Below, in pieces: positions 13,501-20,517 of a stretch of 64,000 nucleotides of DNA; position 1 is the first letter of the stretch; the number at the start of each line of letters is the position of its first letter. The notes beneath the pieces are model-generated. The model saw only the letters and a program-made list of their open reading frames with translations, was not told the origin of the DNA and did no database searches. Both the position numbers and the translations under genes were made by a program. Origin of the DNA: Aptenodytes patagonicus (taxonomy: Eukaryota > Chordata > Aves > Sphenisciformes > Spheniscidae); NCBI RefSeq assembly GCF_965638725.1, contig NC_134949.1:122262294-122326293 (forward strand), read 5' to 3'.

Positions 13501-16500
13501 ACTTCATCTGGATCTTTGGATAGCTGTTCACTGCTCAGGTCACCAGAAATCACCTCCAGCATAGCTAATTCTCTCAGGAACTGGATGCCCTTCTCCATGG
13601 TGATCCACTTGCCTGGGCGACGTATGACATCTTCCTTGAAGGGATACCTTTCCTTCACGCTTGACAAGAGTCGCCTCCAAAGGCTGAGGACTTGTGTCCC
13701 TTTTCCAATGGCTTTGTCAATGCCCCCTTCCCTAGAAAGGGATCCCAGCTGCTTGGCTTCCCTACCCTCTAATTCTAGGCTACTGGCCCCATTATCCCAG
13801 CATCGGAGCAGCCAGGTGACAATATGCTCGCCTGGATGATGGCTGAAATCTTTTCGTATATCTCGCAACTCACTCAGGGATAGAGATCGGGTGGTTACTG
13901 CCTCTTTCATGAATTCTTCCTCTTCTTCCTCCCTGAGCAGTTGCCGGCCCTCCTCTTCCTGTTCTTGTGATGGCCCTTCTCCAGGGTAGTCTGCCTCATC
14001 CACTTCTTCCTCTGGCTCCCTTTTAGAAGAAGTTTCTTCCTCCCTTACTAAACGAGCCGACTTCTGCTTCCAAGATTTCTTCTTGTGTACAGGGGCGACT
14101 GATACCAGCACAGGTTGGCTTTTTGGTTCAGCCGCAGGGCTTGTCGCCGGGGTCGGAGTGGCCGCAGGGCCTGTCGCTGGGGTTGGAGTGGCCACAGTGC
14201 GTGTCGTTTTACCGTCGGATCCAGAGACCTTCTCTTCCCTTTGAGGATACTGAATAGTGTTGAACAGGGCTCGGTAGGCATGGGCCAGGCCCCAGCACGT
14301 TGCAGTGCTCTGTCTCTCTCTAGAGTTGCCAGGGTGACGGCATACTTTGTCCAAATGTTCTATTAACTTTTCAGGATTCTGCACTTGCTCAGGGGTGAAG
14401 TTCCAAAACACTGGGGGTGCCCATTGGCCTAGGTGCTTGCCCATCCTATCCCACACACCCTGCCACTCATAACTATCCAGCCTTGGGGCAGATCTCTGGA
14501 TGAGATTCTTAAATTGCTTATTAACTTTAGACAGAACCGAAACAATATTCCCAAGAAATACCAATAGAAGTATCTTAACTACCCAAGGCTGTTCAAGATA
14601 CTGAAAAGTTACTGTAATGAAGGAGGAGACATCATAGAAGGAGGTAGCGAGGCTGCCATTCTGTATTTCCTCCGTAAAAAGACTCTCAGAAAAGTTACTG
14701 TAGTTGCTGTTTGTCTCCACGAAGTGGTATCCATAGTACAGTAATGGCTTCATTGTGAAATTCAGATACCAAATTAAGCCCAAGGTCAATGTTTTAAAAA
14801 TAAACCTCCCAAGTGGAACATCACCAATCACTGCAGACCACAGCAAACTGCAAAAACCAACACCAATCTCTAACATGTACAGCAAAAAAAATGAGCACGA
14901 TGCAGATTAGACAAACCAATATTGAGAACAGAGGAACCGACATTGTGACCCACAACTGTTAACAGATATAAATTCCTGAATACGCTCTGGTTAATCTGTT
15001 ACTGTCTCGAAGCCTTCGTGCCCCACGTTGGGCACCAGAAAGGACTGTTGTGGTTTAACCTCAGTCAGCAACTGAGCACCACACAGCCACTCGCTCACTC
15101 CTCTCCCCCCCGCCCCCCCCCGGTGGGATGGGGGAGAGAATTGGAAGAGCACAAGTGAGAAAAACTTGTGGGTTGAGATAAAAACAGTTTCATAATTGAA
15201 ATAAAATAACAATAATAATAATATAATAATAATAATAATACACAAAGCAAGTGATGCACAGTGCAATTGCTCACCACCTGCCAACCGATGCCCAGCCAGT
15301 CCCTGAGCAGCAGCCCCCCCCGGCCAGCTTCCCCCAGTTTATGTACTGAGCATGATGTCACATGGTATGGAATGTTTCTTTGGCCAGTTTGGCTGTGCCC
15401 CCTCCCAGCCTCTTGTGCACCTCCAGCCTTCTCAGTCAGTAGAGCATAGGAAGCTGAAAAGTCCTTGGCTAGTGTAAGCACTGCTTAGCAACAACTAAAA
15501 CATCGGTGTGTTATCAACTTTGTTCTCGTCCTAAATCCAAAACACAGCACTCTACCAGCTACTAGGAAGGAAATTAACTCTATCCCTGCTGAAACCAGGA
15601 CAATGTTTTATCAGTGGCTGGGGATCTCTTTTTAGGCAAATAGCTAACTTTAAAACATTTTCTTCCATGGCAGAGGCCACGTAAGAAAACCACTGAAGAA
15701 GTTTTTAGTACTGTCATTGAAGAATTGTATCCAAATAGAAATTACTGTGTGTCTGTTATGCTCACTGCATCTCTAAACCAACGTTCCATCCCATCAGCCT
15801 GGAAATGTATAACTGCAGATTCTGTAGCTCAACAAGGTAACTGTGCTGTGGTGCAGGAATGGATTGTCAGACTTGGTTATGTGCAAGTGTTTTCTTTTTA
15901 TGTAGCAGGATTTACAAGTCAATTAATCCTAAAAACAATAAGAGAGAAAGTACCTTCCGAGTGATAAACATTGTGAGGATTTATAAGTGAAATATAAAAA
16001 ACCCATCTACTTTGGCGCTACAAATCTATTGTTAATCCTGTGAGCCATACAAATCTCCACTAAGTGCATAAATAGTTATCAAAGATGGTGTAATTTCTTT
16101 TTTAATTCCTGAATCTAATTTGAGATTTGGTCTTGTTTTGACTTTGGACCAGGTGACCTCCAGAGGTCCCTTCTAACCAAAATTATTCTGTGATTCTAAA
16201 TAGCTGTTCTGAATGTGGAATTTGAGGTGTCGTCATTGGAAACTTCATTCGTGTATGTTTGTTTGGTTTTTTTCACTTGCAGATTATCATGCAATTGCAA
16301 TCGTAGGTGCTATATGTGTTTCACTGCTGTTAGCCAGTGCTCTGAAGTGTATGCATGCAGGAGGTTATATTCTTCAAGACAAATCACTTCCACATAACTT
16401 GGTATGTAACAATTCTCGTATTTAACCTTCCTGGTTGGGAGGAGGAAGTTTACCAGCTGAAATTTCTAATCCTGTGCAATAGGTACAAGTTATATAAGCA

Positions 16501-19500
16501 CATATAATTTTTTAATTTGCGGTTTACCTGTGTCAAAGATAGTCTATAGGCTTCTAAGTCTTGTCTGTTCTGCAGAGCAAATATTCAGTCTTTTTCAAAA
16601 CCATTTCTTGCTACTTCCGTAACAAGTTACTAACAAAGGAAAGGAGGTGTGATCATCCCACCCTACTCAGCGCTTGTCAGGCCACACCTGGAGTACTGTG
16701 TCCAGTTCTGGTTCCCACGGTGCAAGAAAGATGCGGACAGACTGGAGAGGGTCCAGAGGAGGGCCACGAAGATGAGCAAAGGGCTGGAGAACCTGCCCTG
16801 TGAGGAAAGACTGAAGGAGTTAGGCCTTTTCTCCCTGGAGAAGAGAAGGCTCAGGGGGTACCTCATTACAGTATTCCGGTACTTAGAGTGGCTACAAACA
16901 GGACAGAGGCTCTCAAGACAAGGGGCAGTGGGTACAAGTTGCACCATGAGAGGTTCCATCTCGATACAAGAAAGAAATGTTTTACAGTGAGAGCAATGAA
17001 TCACTGGAACAACCTCCCCAAGCGTGTGGTAGAGTCCCCATCCCTGGAGGTTTTCAATATGTGATTGGGCAGGGTGCTAGATAATCTCATCTAGGCTCCC
17101 TCTCCCACGAAAGGTTAGACGAGATGGCCTTTCGAGGTCCCTTCCAGCCTGGGCTGTTCTATGATTCTATGAAGTTAGAGGGGGCAGGTAGTAGTGAAGG
17201 GGAGACACCCTCAAAGTAACTTCAAATCAACTCTTTATGGTACATAGAAGCAGGCTAGGTCCTACAGCAAAGCACCCAGCATAGGACAATTAACCCCTTG
17301 CCCTTTGAAAATTACCTTAAATGTAAACACTTCCTGCAGCAGACAAATTTCTTCTACTATCTGAGCCAGAACAATAACTCCAAAACAAAAAACCTACTCC
17401 AGTTCTTAGGTGAAGTGTACAGGGAGAAGACATGGTCTCCACCAAGAAGGATGCTCTGAAAACATTCAGGAGCAATGTGTATCCGTTGCTCCTTAGCAAA
17501 GCAGTTTCTGGCACATTTTGCCTCCATTGCAGCATTGTACTCCTCTCTAAGAGCAAAACCAGTTACCCCTGTAATACTTTTCCATTTATTACACCAAAAA
17601 TCAGAGCGTTCCCTGAAGATTTGAAGATAGTTTAGCCAGGTCCCTGGTTGCTGGAGTTTAAAGGCATTTTGAGATATTCTACAACTGAAAGCAAATATTT
17701 TAAACTCGCCTTCAAGGTCTTCATGTTCCCATAGGAAAGCAAGCTGAAAAGACAAAAGGTAGCTTTAAGACCCAGTTGGGTATGGGCGTATTGTTCCTGT
17801 AGTGATGCATAAAAATGGCCTAGAGTTGGGAGTTTTGGTCTCATTCTCCCCAAAAGATGGGCCAGTTATTTAGGCACATCTGGAGAAGAAAAGAGTCACT
17901 GTTGGTGCTCTAAGACTTTTTTTTCGAAAGCTATGCTTCACAGTTATTGTCCACAACGGGCGTCAAGAACAGCACGTGAGAAGCGCTAGAAGTAAAAGTT
18001 CAGCAGCCTGGTAAGAGCAAGGTTTGGACGGTTGTTGGAAATGATCTCACACACAACAAAGAAGAACTTACTCTCAATTCACCTCAGCAAGGAGACAACA
18101 GACAGACCATCAAAGACCTTCGGTAGAGATGAGACACTGCTTTGAGGAAGCAGTCTTTAAAGCGTGTTGTTTCTCAGGTTTCCTGAGTCTGCTTTGTAAC
18201 ATCAACAGTAGCTTCTCAGTCAGAGGAAAAATCCTCTTTCCTGAAGTCAGATACACCTTGCGGGTCCCCAACCTGCCAGTTTCACATGTATCTCATACCG
18301 TAGATTGGGATGCAGTTAGGTGCAGCTATGTCCCTGCTGGAAAAGTATCCTAGTTGTTCGTTCCAGAACTGTTACTAGCAAGTTCAGGATCACTTCTCTG
18401 GGTAGCCTGGTGTCTGTCTTCCTCCTCCAGTCTCAGTAATGATTTATTACTGTATTCTGTTATAACCAGGGATTAGTGAAAAGGATGCCTGATAGTGGAA
18501 AACTTAGTAGGAAAAAAAGGATATTTATATGCAAGTTATCTCTGCCAGAATCTAGAGCTGGCATAGTATCTTAGAAACTAACTCCTGAACCAGGCTGTCA
18601 TAATCTACCCAAATATTGGCGTTGAATGGAAACAAAAAGCAAAGGAAAAGGAAAGAGACAACATAGCTCTGGAAGAAAACTTACTCGGGGTGGGGGTAGG
18701 GGGGAGGATGGGCACATACACCAGGCAAACAGTACCTGCATCACCTTCCAAATGCTAAGCTATTCTCAGCAGTCACATACAGCGATTGGCAAAAAAGTCC
18801 ATGATTAAGGAAGAGTACTTAAGGAAGAAAGAAAGGTAATGGTAATATATCACTCAAATTGTTCCACCATTTTGAATAAAATAATCTTTCTTTGACTTCT
18901 TCTGCGATCAAGTGTCATGTTTTAGCGCTTGAGGAAGCCAGTCCCGAGTCAGCTAATGTTTTCATTTTAATAGAAGGAGAAGAGACTGAACTGGCAGTAA
19001 ATTTCAAGCAAAACCAACAAGATTCCTGGAACTTGTTTCTATCCATCTTTGCTTGTTTGCTTTTTTTTTTATAGTCTCTGACTTCTTTTACATTTAATTC
19101 TGTGGGGTTTTTCAGCATAAATATTTTCCATTTTCTACAAACGTATCCAGAGCAGATTGGTCTCAACTTTTTCTAAGACTTTTTTCCTCATGTTTCTGAC
19201 CTTTGCTATGTCGTTATCTTCATATCCCTAAGATTGCTGAACGTGACTTTGCCAAGTAGTGTCTAAGGTTAATTTTTTTATTGTCAACATTTCCCCCCAA
19301 TGCTTCGAATATTCAATAATCCTCAGAAGTGCAGAGTAAAACTGAGAAAACAGGACTTAGGATGTTACATAGTTCATTGCTTCAAATGGTACATTTCTAA
19401 AGGCCATTGAAATTGATCATCCGTGTAAGGCTTCTGTTTTGCATGGTAACTGCAAGAGCTAGTAGCGAGTTGCAAGGCTCACCTCACGTTTAAGATGTAT

Positions 19501-20517
19501 TTCTAAAATGAGCTTTTAGTCTTAGAAAGGTATCTCAAAAATTAGAATTCAAACATTTCATACCTGACACTGCTTGGCACTGGTGTCATTTCTTTGAGGC
19601 TGTCCAACGCTGTGTGCCTTGATTTGTAATGAAGGCTGTCATATTTACAGGAATGGAGAAGAGGGAACAGTCCTAGATGCCCTGAACTCTGCAGAAAAAG
19701 CCAAAAATGTGGCACAGAAGGAATCATTTGTTTGACAACCTCATGACCGGGGGTATTTTTTTCATATTTTTCTGTGCCTGTGTGCAAATTTGGCTGATTT
19801 TTTTTTTAATTCGCTTTGCTCTTTTAGGTGTTCATCAGGATGTTGGCCTATTCACCTTGGACATCGGAATCTGAAGACATAGCCTCTGTAGAGATCATTT
19901 ACAAAGAGGTTAAAAAAAAGGCAAATGAATCCAGCAGTGGTGTCAGTGATGAAGATGACAGTGATGACAGTGACAGCAGTGCCATAAGTAATCATTACTA
20001 CACAGGGCGTGATATCATAAGTAGAGTACCTCGTTCCTCTGACACGCCAAATGTATTCGTGCAGTGCTCAACAGATAGCACATGTGACAACAGCGGCAGC
20101 CAGGCAAGTGAAAATCCAGACGCTGACCCAGAAGATTTTGAAGAGCATGAGACGGACGTTGAAGAAGACAAAGATGCGAGTAGTGAGTTACTTAATCCTT
20201 TCTCTGAGGTAAATTGTAACTATTCTTCTAGGCGAAGGAACAGTGCTTGCTTTACCATTAACTTGAAAAGTGTGCTGTTGGGAGCCCTCGAAGAGAATGT
20301 GGATGGTTCTGCAGCTCTTCTCTCTTCCCGGGAAGATGCAATTGACTGGCAGTGTACTCGTGCTTTTCAATCAAAACTCCTGGGTGACGCAGAAAGCGTG
20401 CAGAAACCACGTTGTCATAACAGCTCTCACGAATGGCAAAATTCTTCTTGTTCTTCTGATGAAAGCGACTCATCAGTTTCAGATACGGACCAAAAAACTG
20501 AATACATAAGAAGATGA
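1513..20517 (+). CDS. IFNAR2: Interferon alpha/beta receptor subunit 2, complete CDS, 8 coding exons
   Basis: High-affinity chain of the type I interferon receptor. In mammals it pairs with IFNAR1 at the plasma membrane and carries JAK1 and STAT2 docking. Coding exons read 1513-1555, 4890-4934, 5246-5375, 5565-5728, 8064-8236, 15674-15836, 16283-16401 and 19828-20517, giving 1527 nt (508 aa; human long form about 515). Exon end phases are 1,1,2,1,0,1,0. Residues 1-29 are a signal peptide, 30-127 the first fibronectin-III-like domain (LSW motif), 128-239 the second (NYCVSV), about 243-260 the membrane span, and 261-508 an acidic, serine-rich cytoplasmic tail. There are six N-glycosylation sequons in the ectodomain. 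The tail keeps the VEIIY motif near the membrane, an FTINLKSVLL motif matching a conserved human segment, and a YIRR end like human YIMR. IL10RB starts 2.1 kb downstream. The gene hosts an antisense provirus and one GC-AG intron. Confidence 0.95.
1556..4889 (+). other. IFNAR2 intron after the start-codon exon
   Basis: A GT-AG intron. The only repeat recognised is a CR1 3' fragment near 3216-3272. The rest is AT-rich and without supported coding potential. Confidence 0.7.
3216..3272 (+). repeat. CR1 LINE 3'-end fragment
   Basis: Carries the CR1 3' signature TTGGACCAGATGACCTCC, GAGGTCCCTTCCAGCCT and ATTCTGTGA. Less certain CR1-like sequence may extend to the left. Confidence 0.8.
4890..4934 (+). 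CDS. IFNAR2: IFNAR2 signal-peptide exon (45 nt)
   Basis: A microexon with acceptor TTTTCCAG and donor GTAAGA. Only the frame reading YISVLSTACCCSLT joins both neighbours without a stop. It encodes the hydrophobic core and cleavage region of the signal peptide, matching the small human exon reading VYISLVFGIS. Confidence 0.8.
5246..5375 (+). CDS. IFNAR2: IFNAR2 ectodomain exon, first half of domain 1
   Basis: Encodes ERFLGEPPHDLQ through YRVLYTD, with the NFQHILSW strand matching human NFRSILSW. The acceptor is TTTCCAG. The exon ends in phase 2, and the only frame-preserving donor is GCAAGT at 5376, a non-canonical GC donor. Confidence 0.93.
5376..5564 (+). other. IFNAR2 GC-AG intron (189 bp)
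   Basis: The intron begins GCAAGT and ends TTTACAG. The first downstream GT (GTCTTA at 5382) would bring in an in-frame TAA five codons into the next exon, so the GC donor is the only nearby one that preserves the ORF. AG before GCAAGT is the usual context of natural GC donors. Confidence 0.85.
5565..5728 (+). CDS. IFNAR2: IFNAR2 ectodomain exon, second half of domain 1
   Basis: Reads RNWKTAKQC through FTPFTD, with the C-x6-C pair (QCSNITQLSC) matching human CANTTRSFC, and four sequons. The acceptor is TTTACAG and the donor GTAAGT at 5729; end phase 1. Confidence 0.92.
5729..8063 (+). other. IFNAR2 intron within the ectodomain coding region
   Basis: A GT-AG intron holding a decayed CR1 copy (about 6400-6780), a TA-rich microsatellite near 5983-6001 and a 14-base C run at 7308-7321. 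Nothing else was recognised. Confidence 0.7.
6400..6780 (+). repeat. Old, degraded CR1-like LINE fragment
   Basis: Shows the order of motifs of the CR1 3' region in decayed form: GGGAGAATAGCCACAAGGAT, an ACATCCCTCTGAGGTGGAGG block, then GAACAAACTGTCAGA and ACTGAAATTGGATGTTTTGC. The ends are approximate. Confidence 0.55.
8064..8236 (+). CDS. IFNAR2: IFNAR2 ectodomain exon, first half of domain 2
   Basis: Begins TYLGPPEVNISS, like human FEPPEFEIVG, and runs to TLDGEHK in phase 0. The acceptor is TTTCAATAG after a long pyrimidine tract, the donor GTAAAG. Confidence 0.93.
8930..9345 (+). repeat. Old CR1 LINE fragment
   Basis: Diverged CR1 3' sequence: ACTTGTAAAGCCCACCT, GGTTAAACATCGAGAGAGACG, CTGGCAAAGCACTGGAGTAA and GAACAGCAGGTCAGACGGGT align in order with the young CR1 copies elsewhere in the window. 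The boundaries are approximate. Confidence 0.6.
9683..9687. repeat. Provirus target-site duplication, left copy (ATGTT)
   Basis: Identical to 15603-15607, immediately outside the LTR ends. Confidence 0.85.
9688..10238 (-). repeat. Provirus 3' LTR (551 bp)
   Basis: In element orientation it starts TGTCCTGGTTTC and ends AACCAGAACA (TG...CA). An AAT/ATT microsatellite sits at 9832-9880. It lacks the short GGTCAGCTGTCCT segment present in the LTRs at 1-253 and 23333-23910. Confidence 0.92.
10239..10256 (-). promoter_or_regulatory. Polypurine-tract-like site next to the 3' LTR
   Basis: On the minus strand this reads AATAAGGGGTGGATAC directly before the LTR, the position of a plus-strand primer tract. 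It is weakly purine-rich, so the call is positional. Confidence 0.45.
10647..10970 (-). pseudogene. ERVL-like integrase C-terminal region (pol remnant)
   Basis: A minus-strand open stretch of 107 codons directly after the integrase core and short of the 3' LTR. It contains a WLVNTRG...GPAQ segment and a KTVWVIPASGKGKP segment, the kind of basic/aromatic region expected at the C-terminus of a retroviral integrase. It is in another frame from the core. No env-like or dUTPase-like frame is visible between here and the LTR. Confidence 0.6.
11004..11780 (-). pseudogene. ERVL-like RNase H tail and integrase core (pol remnant)
   Basis: A 258-codon minus-strand frame. The first part is the end of RNase H or the connection. 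The zinc-binding HHCC region follows (HDTSGH ... HETC): both His are present, but the first Cys of the CxxC pair reads His. The catalytic core has Asp in WQIDYITLP, Asp in ESDNGTHF and, 35 residues later, the Glu of SGKIE, so the D,D-35-E triad is intact while the zinc finger is not. A stop follows directly after that Glu. The frame differs from the RNase H frame upstream, so a frameshift separates them. Confidence 0.85.
11816..12229 (-). pseudogene. ERVL-like RNase H region (pol remnant)
   Basis: 137 codons on the minus strand with the RNase H start motif ALFTDGSC. The usual acidic Glu of the following motif reads Asp (FADVKAIQLAL). It is out of frame with both the RT remnant (12630-13076) and the integrase frame. 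Confidence 0.75.
12630..13076 (-). pseudogene. ERVL-like reverse transcriptase palm (pol remnant)
   Basis: Continues in the same frame as the 602-codon gag-RT ORF after a single TAG at 13077-13079. It contains the LPQGW motif and the catalytic YIDD box (EHLQYIDDIIVWG). The motif A position that normally carries the first catalytic Asp reads His (IHIANAFF), so the enzyme would be dead even without the stop. From about 12630 down to 12230 the frame is broken. Confidence 0.85.
13077..14885 (-). pseudogene. ERVL-like gag fused in frame to the N-terminal part of RT
   Basis: A 602-codon minus-strand ORF. The N-terminus has hydrophobic stretches, followed by a gag-like body with low-complexity repeats (VATPTPATGPAATPTPATS) and an acidic run near residues 290-330. 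The last 90 or so residues are the RT fingers (SPFNSPIWPVQK, WRLTVDYRGLNE). I see no CCHC zinc knuckle and no D(S/T)G protease motif between gag and RT. Either protease was deleted or it is too diverged to see. The ORF ends at an in-frame TAG inside RT. Confidence 0.8.
15020..15037 (-). promoter_or_regulatory. Provirus primer binding site, lysine tRNA type
   Basis: On the minus strand it reads TGGTGCCCAACGTGGGGC, one mismatch from the site complementary to tRNA-Lys(1,2). It lies 8 bases inside the 5' LTR end, further than the usual 0-3 bases. Confidence 0.7.
15046..15602 (-). repeat. Provirus 5' LTR (557 bp)
   Basis: Paired with 9688-10238 at about 95% identity by hand count. It has the same TG...CA ends and AAT microsatellite (15211-15240). 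Read in its own orientation it would transcribe antisense to IFNAR2. Confidence 0.92.
15603..15607. repeat. Provirus target-site duplication, right copy (ATGTT)
   Basis: Identical to 9683-9687. The next IFNAR2 exon starts at 15674. Confidence 0.85.
15674..15836 (+). CDS. IFNAR2: IFNAR2 ectodomain exon, second half of domain 2
   Basis: Reads RPRKKTTEEV to SVAQQ with the conserved YPNRNYCVSVML strand and a Cys in AWKCIT. The acceptor is CATGGCAG and the donor GTAACT; end phase 1. The antisense provirus ends only 71 bp upstream of this exon. If the intron were retained, translation would run on to a stop at 15962-15964. Confidence 0.93.
15837..16282 (+). other. IFNAR2 intron before the transmembrane exon
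   Basis: A GT-AG intron of 446 bp containing a short CR1 3' end at about 16146-16200 (TTTGGACCAGGTGACCTCCA ... ATTCTGTGATTCTA, + strand). Confidence 0.8.
16146..16200 (+). repeat. CR1 LINE 3'-end fragment
   Basis: CR1 3' signature with GGACCAGGTGACCTCCAGAG and terminal ATTCTGTGATTCTA. Confidence 0.8.
16283..16401 (+). CDS. IFNAR2: IFNAR2 transmembrane exon
   Basis: A single hydrophobic span (IAIVGAICVSLLLASAL) followed by GGYILQDKSLPHNL, matching human IGYICLRNSLPKVL. It is 119 nt, not a multiple of three, so skipping it changes frame and yields a short tail without a membrane span. Confidence 0.93.
16402..19827 (+). other. IFNAR2 intron before the last exon
   Basis: A 3.4-kb GT-AG intron. 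It has a well-preserved CR1 at about 16640-17172. The rest (17173-19827) shows no recognised repeat or gene. A 132-codon minus-strand frame at 17357-17755 matches no family I know. Confidence 0.7.
16640..17172 (+). mobile_element. 5'-truncated CR1 LINE, sense to IFNAR2
   Basis: Encodes the end of CR1 ORF2 ([42 protein letters not shown]) with frameshifts, then the 3' UTR ending GGCTGTTCTATGATTCTATG. Confidence 0.93.
19828..20517 (+). CDS. IFNAR2: IFNAR2 last exon, cytoplasmic tail
   Basis: 230 codons including TGA. It begins VFIRMLAYSPW and carries VEIIYKEVKKK (the counterpart of the human membrane-proximal Tyr motif). Two acidic Ser/Asp/Glu runs follow, then the FTINLKSVLLGALEE segment aligning with the human FNVDLNSVFLRVLDDE region, and a C-terminal SDTDQKTEYIRR. 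The acceptor is CTCTTTTAG. Confidence 0.95.
   Translation: MFIRMLAYSPWTSESEDIASVEIIYKEVKKKANESSSGVSDEDDSDDSDSSAISNHYYTGRDIISRVPRSSDTPNVFVQCSTDSTCDNSGSQASENPDADPEDFEEHETDVEEDKDASSELLNPFSEVNCNYSSRRRNSACFTINLKSVLLGALEENVDGSAALLSSREDAIDWQCTRAFQSKLLGDAESVQKPRCHNSSHEWQNSSCSSDESDSSVSDTDQKTEYIRR

Larger units (their letters stand above)
9688..15602 (-). mobile_element. Complete but inactivated ERVL-like provirus, antisense to IFNAR2
   Basis: Two LTRs (9688-10238 and 15046-15602) flank 4.8 kb of minus-strand sequence in the order gag, RT, RNase H, integrase. The host target duplication ATGTT (9683-9687 and 15603-15607) is exact. The element order, a YIDD-type RT, a 5-bp duplication and the lack of room for env all fit a class III (ERVL-like) element of the kind common in birds. 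A hand comparison of the LTRs gives about 27 substitutions in about 545 aligned bases (near 5%), mostly transitions, so the insertion is moderately old. Stops, frameshifts and changed catalytic positions make it non-functional. Confidence 0.92.
8237..15673 (+). other. IFNAR2 intron with the antisense provirus
   Basis: A 7.4-kb GT-AG intron. About 5.9 kb of it is the ERVL-like provirus, and another stretch (about 8930-9345) is an old CR1 copy. The remaining original sequence is about 1.1 kb. Confidence 0.85.

Noticed and set aside
11142..13839. Plus-strand frames (up to 192 codons) across the provirus
   Set aside because: They are the opposite strand of gag and pol, which are recognisable on the minus strand.
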